This document shows positions 1-7,400 of a stretch of 21,541 nt of DNA, in pieces. Below the pieces are notes generated by a model that saw only the letters and a program-made list of their open reading frames with translations, ran no database searches and was not told the DNA's origin. Numbering within the stretch: the stretch's first letter is position 1; each line of letters opens with the position of its first letter. A program made the translations under genes and the position numbers. Source of the stretch: Burkholderiales bacterium (GTDB taxonomy: Bacteria; Pseudomonadota; Gammaproteobacteria; Burkholderiales; Usitatibacteraceae); NCBI GenBank assembly GCA_014378085.1, contig JACMOJ010000046.1, positions 1 through 21,541 on the forward strand, in the 5' to 3' direction.

Positions 1-2
1 CA

Positions 3-1286
3 GTTTCCACTGTTCATGCGCAAAGCATCACCGTTCAAGCGCAAAGCATATTTGTCAATGGCTCCAGCACTCCCTGTCCGTCCGCTACGGTTACGTTTGG
101 CGCCGGGGTAATTAATATTAATACGGCCGGATGTACTGGCACCCCCGTGGCATCCCAGCCGAGCATTTCAAGCGTCTCCCCGTCTAGCGGTCAATCTGGG
201 GCGCAAGTCACTATAAATGGTGCCAATTTGGCTGGCGCGAATATCACCATTGGTGGTCAGTCTGCCGGTATTTCAAGTAACACCGGAACCACCATCACGA
301 CCAGCGTCCCAGCGGGGGCGACCGCAGCTGGGGGTGGCGTAGTGGTGGTTGTGCCGGGACTTGCACCCGCATTATTTCCTTTTTCAGTATTGAATTCCTC
401 CCCCGTCGCACCGTCCGCGCCTACCATCTCGCAAGTGACACCGGCGTCCGCGTCAGCAGGCACCACCGTTATAGTTAATGGGTCAGGCTTTACCGGAGCT
501 TCAGTGAGGATCGGTGGTGCAACAGCCAACATCACCACAAGCAACGCCACCTCTATCACAACGACAGTCCCTGCAAACGCAGCTATTGGTGCCGGCACAT
601 TAGTGGTCACCAACGCTACAGCGTCGGCATCCTTTGCTTTTGTCGTGAATGCGATAGTGGCCGGATGCGATGACGTATCAGAAGACGGCATTCCCCTTGG
701 ATGCGTCAGCAAGCAACCAACCAGCGTTGTAGCTTTAGCGGCAAGACACAACGGATTAAACGGTGCGGGCCCGGAAATGAACGCTTACTCAATGGGTGCG
801 ACACGATGCTCTACAACGCCACCGCTCACAAAGTCGTGGCAACACAACATCGACTTGAAGGAGTACAAGCGGAACGCAATCGATGTCTTTTTGCTTAACG
901 CCAATGAATCGATGAGTTACAAATTCACGGTCCCAAATTCGGACACCACAGGCGGCTTTTCGTACGGTGAAGCAGCAGCTTCAGGCGGAAGTTACCCGCC
1001 TGTATTCATGTCGATTACTTCAGCGCCATGTGATTTCGACACTTCAAAAGTAGCATCGGGACCTGCCCAGAATTTTTGTTACCAAAGCGGCATCGCGGGC
1101 TTGGCAATGGGCTGGACGACGGTAACAGGTGTTTCGCTACCCATATCCTACTGCCGACTCAAAAAAGGCGAGACCTACTACTGGAACATCCGCTTTCAGG
1201 ACGCACGGCCTGTCTCGGAAGGTGGGTCTCCGACGCGCGATTCCTGCAGCAGCAGTCCTTGCGGCGGCGTCTTGCAGATTCTGTAA
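3..1286 (+). CDS. Exported IPT/TIG-domain protein, 5' end outside the window
   Basis: The reading frame is open from base 3 (427 codons to the TAA at 1284-1286), so the gene starts upstream of the window; the GTG at 147 is not a convincing start. The first visible residues, VSTVHAQS, resemble the end of a signal peptide with an AxA-like cleavage site (VHA|QS), which suggests export. Two IPT/TIG immunoglobulin-like domains follow, each opening with a P-x-I-S-x-V-x-P motif and a V-x-(I/V)-x-G motif: about bases 159-390 and 420-645. The C-terminal part (about 660-1286) is not recognised; it has about nine Cys, including a closing C-S-S-S-P-C stretch, probably in disulfides. IPT/TIG domains are known as spacers or binding modules in surface proteins. 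Its function is unknown. It could be an envelope protein served by the glycan locus downstream, but that is only inferred from proximity. Confidence 0.75.
   Translation, partial: VSTVHAQSITVQAQSIFVNGSSTPCPSATVTFGAGVININTAGCTGTPVASQPSISSVSPSSGQSGAQVTINGANLAGANITIGGQSAGISSNTGTTITTSVPAGATAAGGGVVVVVPGLAPALFPFSVLNSSPVAPSAPTISQVTPASASAGTTVIVNGSGFTGASVRIGGATANITTSNATSITTTVPANAAIGAGTLVVTNATASASFAFVVNAIVAGCDDVSEDGIPLGCVSKQPTSVVALAARHNGLNGAGPEMNAYSMGATRCSTTPPLTKSWQHNIDLKEYKRNAIDVFLLNANESMSYKFTVPNSDTTGGFSYGEAAASGGSYPPVFMSITSAPCDFDTSKVASGPAQNFCYQSGIAGLAMGWTTVTGVSLPISYCRLKKGETYYWNIRFQDARPVSEGGSPTRDSCSSSPCGGVLQIL
12..49 (+). repeat. Short direct repeat in the IPT/TIG gene
   Basis: Bases 12-28 and 33-49 are 17-mers differing at one position and spaced 21 bp apart, exactly seven codons. 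They encode the near-repeated peptides VHAQSIT and VQAQSIF around the proposed signal-peptide cleavage site. It is a small in-frame duplication, not a mobile-element signature. Confidence 0.5.
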
Positions 1287-1302
1287 ACATCATCCAATGA
1301 TA

Positions 1303-1338
1303 AAATCGCGGCCGGCGAAAGTCGGCCGCGATTTTTTT
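1303..1338 (+). terminator. Rho-independent terminator after the IPT/TIG gene
   Basis: A perfect 12-bp GC-rich stem (1303-1314 with 1323-1334) encloses an 8-nt loop (1315-1322), and the T run at 1332-1338 follows or overlaps the stem's 3' arm. It lies 17 bp after the stop at 1286. It ends only 20 bp before the ATG of the next gene, so it may also act on transcription into the glycan locus. The minus strand has only a short T run, so use in that direction is less likely. Confidence 0.9.
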
Positions 1339-1358
1339 GCCTTGAGACAAAATTGCAC

Positions 1359-2303
1359 ATGAACCGAACACGAAACCTTTATCGCGTCATAGTTGGTGCC
1401 GTTGCGCTCGCATTAACGTCCAGTATTTTCGCCCAGATTGTCGTACCGCCCGATACAGTGCTCGCCTTCAACGCAAGGGCCAAAATTACCTATGCAGATC
1501 TCCTTGCGGACATGGAGAGGCTTCCTGAAGAGAATCGAATTGAGTTCCTGCTCAATGAAAAACGCGTCGCCGCCGTTATCGAGAACCTACTGATTAACAA
1601 AATCATGTCCGCCGAGGCAAGAGCTTCAGGACTGCAAGATAATCCGAAAGCCGCGGCAGAAATACGCAATCAAACCGAAAGAGTACTGGCCAAATATCGT
1701 CGGGAAGAACTCGAAACCAAAGCGCCCAAGATCGACCTGTTCCCGCTTGGACGTGAAATCTACCTGACTCGCCTGAAAGACTTCGAACGCCAAGCAATCT
1801 ACACCAGTTGGCACACCCTTATCAAAACACAGGGCCGCACGCTTGAAAGTGCGCGCGAAATCGCCAAACTGGTCAAAGCCAAAGTAGATGCTGGTGGACC
1901 ACTCGACCAGATCGCAAAAGAATTTTCCAACGACGAATCGGTCACCGCCAATTCTGGCTACATCACGCCAACTCCCCTTTCCAATCTTGACCGCGAATTT
2001 GCCAATGTGCTTGAGAAACTCAAGGAAGGCGAGTCAGGTATCGTAGAGACAGATTACGGGGTTCACGTTGTGCGCCTGCTCAAAATGATCCCGCGCCATC
2101 GGCCCACACTGGAAGAGGTAAAGCCGTACTTGCTAGCCGAGGCCGACAAAGTCTACAAAGTACGTATCGTGGAAGACCACCTCAAAAGCATTCGAACCGA
2201 CCCAACCCTCAAATTCGAAAAAGAAGTACTCAAGCAAATACGTCCCAAGCTACCCGAGATTCCGCCGCCTCCTGCCGCAGCGCCGCCCACCCGACCTTTT
2301 TAA
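1359..2303 (+). CDS. Periplasmic parvulin-type peptidyl-prolyl cis-trans isomerase (SurA/PpiC/EpsD-like)
   Basis: The product is predicted to catalyse cis-trans isomerisation of prolyl bonds and act as a periplasmic folding factor. The ATG at 1359 is chosen over the TTG at 1353 because it gives a clean signal peptide: basic MNRTRNLYR, a hydrophobic core, and a likely cut near residues 25-26 (SIFAQ). A helical, SurA-N-like region (about 35-145) is followed by a parvulin domain (about 146-243) with the two family histidines visible: H152 in a W-H-T-L-I variant of the usual A-S-H-I-L, and H236 in Y-G-V-H-V-V. The C-terminus is a proline-rich tail (P-P-P-P-A-A-A-P-P). Length is 314 aa. Only 9 bp separate it from the permease gene, so it is probably co-transcribed with it. 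Parvulins of the EpsD type are known from exopolysaccharide clusters in betaproteobacteria; assignment to that exact subfamily is inferred. The Shine-Dalgarno sequence is weak. Confidence 0.85.
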   Translation: MNRTRNLYRVIVGAVALALTSSIFAQIVVPPDTVLAFNARAKITYADLLADMERLPEENRIEFLLNEKRVAAVIENLLINKIMSAEARASGLQDNPKAAAEIRNQTERVLAKYRREELETKAPKIDLFPLGREIYLTRLKDFERQAIYTSWHTLIKTQGRTLESAREIAKLVKAKVDAGGPLDQIAKEFSNDESVTANSGYITPTPLSNLDREFANVLEKLKEGESGIVETDYGVHVVRLLKMIPRHRPTLEEVKPYLLAEADKVYKVRIVEDHLKSIRTDPTLKFEKEVLKQIRPKLPEIPPPPAAAPPTRPF

Positions 2304-2312
2304 CGCTTCAAT

Positions 2313-3095
2313 TTGCTCACCCCCGGCCCACAACCGCTGCTCCTGCTGGTTAGATTCACCGAGCGTGAAATTCTTTCTCGATTTGCTGGTAGCGCTTTCG
2401 GCCTAATCTGGGCACTTGCTAATCCGCTGTTGTTGCTCGCGATATACGCGTTCGTCTTCGGCCAGTTGTTCAAAACCAGAATGGGAGATCTGTCTATGGA
2501 CAGTTACCTCACATTTTTAGCAATAGCACTATGGCCATGGATGATGTTTGCAGATGGCGTGATGCGCGCGATGCAAAGCGTGCAGGCGAACGCACCCCTG
2601 GTAAAGAAAGTTGCGTTTCCGCACCTGTTGTTGATATTGGCCGCCGTCAACAGTGTGTTTCTCGTGCACCTAGCTGGCTACGTCGTCATCCTCAGCCTCC
2701 TTGCAGCAACCGGGCACACGCTGCATCTCGCCGGCATACCCTCGGCGATGCTTGCAATTACAACGATGTATTTGCTCGCGGTCGGCGTTGGCGCTTTTCT
2801 AGCCGCGCTTCAGACGCTACTGCGCGATGTGGAGCAAGTGGTCGCACCCGCACTGATGATGATGCAATTTCTGACACCGGTACTTTACCCGGTAACGATT
2901 ATCCCTGAAGCCTATCGACACCTGTTCGCATGGAATCCCTTAACCGGAGTCATGCAACGCCTGCGCGATGGCTTGTTGTCGGGAACCACGCCGCAATATA
3001 CAGATTTGCTCGTCTTGTCAGTTGGCATCATGGTCGCGATTATTGGCATCAGTTTTTTTCTCCGCTTGTCACCGTACTTCGAGGATTTTCTGTAA
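2313..3095 (+). CDS. wzm: ABC-2 type polysaccharide/O-antigen export permease (Wzm/KpsM/TagG family)
   Basis: This is the inner-membrane channel subunit of an ABC exporter for lipid-linked or capsular polysaccharide; it pairs with the ATPase encoded next. The N-terminus carries the family pattern F-T-E-R-E-I-L-S-R-F-A-G-S-x-x-G-L-I-W-A-L-A-N-P, an amphipathic segment before the first membrane helix. About six hydrophobic segments follow, with a conserved L-T-P-V-L-Y-P-V-T-I-I-P-E region near residues 188-200 and W-N-P-L-T-G after it. Length 260 aa is normal for the family. An in-frame stop at 2301-2303 (that of the previous gene) limits the start; the only early candidate is the TTG at 2313, since the next ATG falls after the first helix. 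No good ribosome-binding site is visible, so translation may depend on coupling to the isomerase gene 9 bp upstream. The symbol reflects family, not proven substrate. Confidence 0.88.
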   Translation: MLTPGPQPLLLLVRFTEREILSRFAGSAFGLIWALANPLLLLAIYAFVFGQLFKTRMGDLSMDSYLTFLAIALWPWMMFADGVMRAMQSVQANAPLVKKVAFPHLLLILAAVNSVFLVHLAGYVVILSLLAATGHTLHLAGIPSAMLAITTMYLLAVGVGAFLAALQTLLRDVEQVVAPALMMMQFLTPVLYPVTIIPEAYRHLFAWNPLTGVMQRLRDGLLSGTTPQYTDLLVLSVGIMVAIIGISFFLRLSPYFEDFL

Positions 3096-3158
3096 CGCGA
3101 GAACGCCTTGGCGCCGAAAGATAACCAACCGGTTCGCACGCCCACGAGGGACCACGCC

Positions 3159-3164
3159 TATAAT
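3159..3164 (+). promoter_or_regulatory. Possible internal promoter (-10 box) in the permease-ATPase gap
   Basis: A perfect TATAAT hexamer sits in the 134-bp gap (3096-3229) between permease and ATPase, 65 bp before the ATPase start. The gap is unusual in an otherwise tightly packed locus. No convincing -35 element is found 16-18 bp upstream and there is no extended -10 (TGn), so this is a weak call. A TTG-initiated frame runs through the gap into the ATPase gene in another frame, but its product resembles nothing I recognise. Confidence 0.3.
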
Positions 3165-3229
3165 GCCAAGCTCAAGCAGGTTGCTGCGGATTCGTCAGTC
3201 CCCCGCCAAATTAATCTGAATCAAGAATT

Positions 3230-4447
3230 GTGTCTTTCTCCGACTCCAACGATCTCATCCGTCTTGACCACATCAGCAAGGACTATCCGGTCATCCGCTC
3301 CGGGGCCGGTCGACTGCGAACTGTTTTTGAATTGCTTACCGGGCGCGCCGTGCATGATCACTATCGGGCGCTGGACGACATCAGTCTTACTGTTCGTCGC
3401 GGCGAGTCTTGGGGAATCATCGGTGAAAACGGCGCAGGCAAATCAACCCTTCTTAAAATCATTGCCGGGGTCGTAAAGGCTTCCAAGGGTACTTTGGTTG
3501 CGCAGGGACGCGTCAGCGCACTGCTGGAATTGGGCACAGGGTTTCACCCCGAATATAGCGGGAGAGATAACATCTTCCTGGCCTCGGCGTTGATGGGGTG
3601 GAGCCGGACCGAAACGCACGCGCAACTAGATGCAATCCTTCGATTCGCCGATATCGGCACACACATCGATCAGCCCGTCAAAACATATTCGTCGGGTATG
3701 GTAGTGCGATTGGGTTTCGCGGTCGCGACCGCACTATCTCCCGATTTGCTCGTGACCGACGAAGTGCTCGCGGTGGGCGATGAGTCATTCCAGAAAAAAT
3801 GTCTGCGCTGGATGGAAGATTTCCGGGCGAACGGAGGGACATTTCTGTTGTGTTCGCATAGCATGTACCACGTGCAGTCGCTCTGCCAGCAAACCATGTG
3901 GATACACGATGGCAAAATGCACATGCAGGGAGAATCATTCATGGTGACGCAAGCTTACCTCGCGCACCATGAAGCCAAAAACAGGAAAAACGTGCTCACG
4001 GCACCATCCAAAGCCGAATCGATTGCGCCATTTCCAATGCTGGCCGCACTCTGGATCGAAGACAATTTCGGCGCTTGCCGAGAGCAGTTTGATATGTCGG
4101 AAGACCTTGCGCTATGCGGAACGTATCAAACGCCGGAAGACAGGCCAACTGTGCTTATGGCGGGCATTGTGAGAATGGATGGCACACCGGTCTTCGGCAC
4201 GTTTTCAAATGACGCTGGCTTCAGCGCGAATCGACTCGCGCCTAATGTATTTGGGTTTTGCGTTAATTTCAGGCGCAATGCGTTGCTACCGGGCATGTAC
4301 CATCTTCGCGCGCACACGCTAGACGGCCACGGGCTGCGCATGTTCGATACGCGCGAAGTGTCCCTCACCATCCGCGGCAAGACTCGCGATCATGGCTTTG
4401 TGCGCCTCGACCACGAATGGACGCCAGGACACGAGCCGCCACCGTGA
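3230..4447 (+). CDS. wzt: ABC transporter ATP-binding protein for polysaccharide/O-antigen export with Wzt-type C-terminal domain
   Basis: This cytoplasmic ATPase drives glycan export through the permease encoded upstream. Visible motifs are Walker A GENGAGKST (residues 65-73), the signature Y-S-S-G-M (153-157), Walker B D-L-L-V-T-D-E (172-178) followed by the V-L-A-V-G-D typical of KpsT/Wzt/TagH ATPases, and the H-loop S-H (209-210). After about residue 250 there is a further ~155-residue region, mostly beta-type in appearance, matching the position of the Wzt C-terminal carbohydrate-binding domain. In characterised Wzt proteins that domain recognises the modified end of the O-polysaccharide, so chain-end-dependent export is a reasonable inference. 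The start GTG at 3230 gives a normal N-terminus (MSFSDSNDLIRLDHISKDYP). The stop overlaps the GTG at 4444 by 4 nt (GTGA) and the ATG at 4417 by 31 nt, so it is probably translationally coupled to the next gene. Confidence 0.9.
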   Translation: MSFSDSNDLIRLDHISKDYPVIRSGAGRLRTVFELLTGRAVHDHYRALDDISLTVRRGESWGIIGENGAGKSTLLKIIAGVVKASKGTLVAQGRVSALLELGTGFHPEYSGRDNIFLASALMGWSRTETHAQLDAILRFADIGTHIDQPVKTYSSGMVVRLGFAVATALSPDLLVTDEVLAVGDESFQKKCLRWMEDFRANGGTFLLCSHSMYHVQSLCQQTMWIHDGKMHMQGESFMVTQAYLAHHEAKNRKNVLTAPSKAESIAPFPMLAALWIEDNFGACREQFDMSEDLALCGTYQTPEDRPTVLMAGIVRMDGTPVFGTFSNDAGFSANRLAPNVFGFCVNFRRNALLPGMYHLRAHTLDGHGLRMFDTREVSLTIRGKTRDHGFVRLDHEWTPGHEPPP

Positions 4448-7400
4448 CAACCCAACCACCACCACTGACGCCAGAGCTTCGTGCGCTAGCGCAGCAGTCG
4501 TTTCAGCATCAGGCGGCGGGCCGGTTTGCGGAAGCCGCGCAGGGTTACATTGCCGTACTCTCAAGGGCACCGGCACTTTGGTCGGCATGTTACAACCTGG
4601 GGCTGGTTTATCAGCATTTGGGGCGCCTCCGTGATGCCGCGGAAATGTATCGGCGCGCGATACGACTTAACCCGCAACTCGCGGAAGCGCACAACAACCT
4701 GGGCAATGTGCTCAAGGCGCTGAAAAACGAAGCTGCCTCCATCGAGGCCTATCAGAGAGCCATCAGTCTCAATCCGCAGCTCGCCGACGCGACCTACAAT
4801 CTCGCCATTATGTTACAGGCGCGTGGCGAGCATGCGTCGGCAAACGCGTTGTTTCAAAAAACAATTGCAGCTAACCCAACGCACGTTGCTGCGTGGGATG
4901 CGCTTTATCGAAGCCTGCTTGGGCTAAAGCGGTATGAAGAAGCTGTCGCGCTTTTTCTCGCGTGGGACCGCGCACTACCGCCGTGTCCCGAATTGGTGAC
5001 TGCCGGGCTGGCGCTATGCCGATCAACCGGTGACCGAGCACTTGAAGCACGCTATCTTGCCTTGGCACTAGATTGGCCGTTCGAAGATTTCACCCCCACC
5101 CAATTTACGCCGATCCTCGGCATGATCCAATATTTTGACGTGACTGCGGCGCAATTGCTCGCATGCTATCGCCGCTATGACGCGGCTGTTGCGGCGCGCC
5201 AGCCGATCGTGATTCCGATGTTGCCGCGACGTTCAGCCGATACGCGATTGCGCATCGGCTATGTATCGGCGGACTTTCGACGCCATGTGATGGGACGCTG
5301 GATGCTGGACATCATTTCCAGGCATGACCGCAATCGCGTTAGCATTTATCTCGTCTCAACGTGCCCGCGCCGCGAATACGATGCGATGACGGATGCGTTT
5401 CGCAAACATGCCGATGGCTTTGCAGACATCAGCGAACTGGACGATTTTGCCGCCGCCAGGAGCATTGCCGAGGCCGACCTGGATATTCTGGTTGATCTTG
5501 CGGGACACACAATGGCCGCACGCCCCGAAATTTACGCGCATCGTCCCGCAAGAAGCATCGTTACTCACCTCGGCTATCACGGGTGCCTGGGGCTCAGTGC
5601 AATCGACTTCAAATTGACGGATCGCGTCGCCGATCCGATCGACGCAGCCAAATTCCAGATTGAGCGGCCCTTCGCGCTAAATACGTGTGTGTTCCCGTTT
5701 GTGCGAGTTGCACCGGGCGCCGCCGATCCCATGATGGCGGCCGGTCTCGGCCTGGAGGGAAAATTCGTTTTTGCTGCATTCACCAATGAACTCAAACTTT
5801 CCGCCAGATGCCTCGCGGTGTGGCGGCGTGTGTTGGAGGCGCTACCGGAGGCGATGCTGCTGTTTTCGCCGCTCTCGCCCTCCCAGCATGCAGGTATTTA
5901 TCGCATCCTCACAACCGCCGGTATCGATAAATCGCGTATCGCGTTTCTGAACGTACCGGTTGACGATGCAATCTGGCGCGCACGCTACCGCCTGGTACAC
6001 GCGGTGCTGGACACATTTCCGTATGCGGGCGGTGATACCACGCTCGCGGCACTCGACATGTCCGTTCCAGTAGTAACGCTGCTGGGTAAGCGGCATAGCG
6101 AGCGCGTCGGCGCCAGCATCCTGACGCATCTTGACATCAACGAAACGATCGCAAGAACGGACGATGAATTTGTCGCAATCGCAGTCAGGCTGGCACGTGA
6201 CGCCACATTTATGGCGCAAACAAGGCGGCGTATCGAAGCCGCCGTCGCCGCGACCGATCTGACCGCGTACACCCGGTCGCTGGAGCTTGCGTTCGCCGAC
6301 ATTGCCGCTGACGAGCCAGTGACCCAGTCGATGACGCTCACCGCTCGAGAGTTCTTTCAGACTTTGCGCGAGGCCGTGCGACGCCACCGAGCGGCAAACG
6401 ATATTGAAGCGCAAAGTACCGTGGCCACGATTTATGCTGCTTTGCGTGTTGAGCAACCAGACTATCCGCCGCTGTTGCGCGCTGAGGGTGATCTCGCGCA
6501 AACGATGGGCAACCTGACGCTCGCCACCAATTGTGCAAGCGCCTTGTTGCGAATTTTTCCGGATGACCTTGATGTCCGATTGTCGTCAGCCGGCTCCCTT
6601 ATTGACGACGGCGCAGCTGCAGATGCATTAAGTATATTACCGCCGATTTCCGATGACGGCGAAAGCGATGTACGCGTACTCAAGTTGTACGTCCGCGCAC
6701 ATGCGAAACTGCGACAGTGGGCTGCCTCTCTAAGCTACAGCACGCCGGCAGTTGCGCTGGCGCCGGCCGATGTGCAGGTGTTGTTCTGGCACGGCATAGT
6801 GCTCTCACATACAGCCGACGCTGAATCTGCGCTGGCGTACCTCAACCGTGCATTGATTCTTGCACCGGATCACATCGAGGCCGCTTATAACGCGGGTGTG
6901 ATTCTCACCGAGCTGGGCAATTACCGGGATGCGGAGACCGTCTTTCGACGCGCGCTCAACGCACCTGCCGCAAGCACCACCACAGCAGTACGGGTCAACG
7001 CGCATCTTCGGCTATTGCAGTTGTTGTGGATGCAAGGCCGCCATGAGGAGTGGATGCTTGAAGGACAGAAGTTCGCCGACGCTTCCCCGGGTCTAGCGCG
7101 CTCGCGCCTGATTGCATCACGCATCGCACGCGACAGTGGGCAACTCGAACGCGAATCAGAAATTCTGTTGCCGCTGGCTGAAGAGGCGGCGGCGCTGAAG
7201 GACGACGTGAGCGCGCTCGAATTGATCGGTGAATTGTTGGCGTCACTTTGTTATCACGATGTTCCGGGGCAGTTGTTGCAGCGGCTGAACAAGCGCTTCA
7301 GGGAAGCTGCGCACGCGCTTTACCCGCCGATGGATGCGCTGCAACTAGCTGACGAAAACCACCTATTGCAGGTAGGTTACCTGGTCGATTTTTGTCAGCC

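Noticed and set aside
147..149. GTG as the start of the first gene
   Set aside because: The frame is open from base 3 and the residues before it look like a signal-peptide end plus mature protein, so the true start is upstream of the window.
257..751. 164-codon open frame on the minus strand inside the IPT/TIG gene
   Set aside because: Antisense shadow of the Ala/Thr/Gly/Val-rich TIG coding sequence; low-complexity product with no recognisable domain or ribosome-binding site.
3108..3476. 122-codon TTG-started frame spanning the permease-ATPase gap
   Set aside because: Overlaps the ATPase Walker A region in another frame and has no recognisable product; the gap is noted as a regulatory candidate instead.
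5842..6501. 219-codon minus-strand frame within the double GT41 gene
   Set aside because: Opposite strand of a clear coding domain; the product resembles nothing and reflects GC-rich codon bias.
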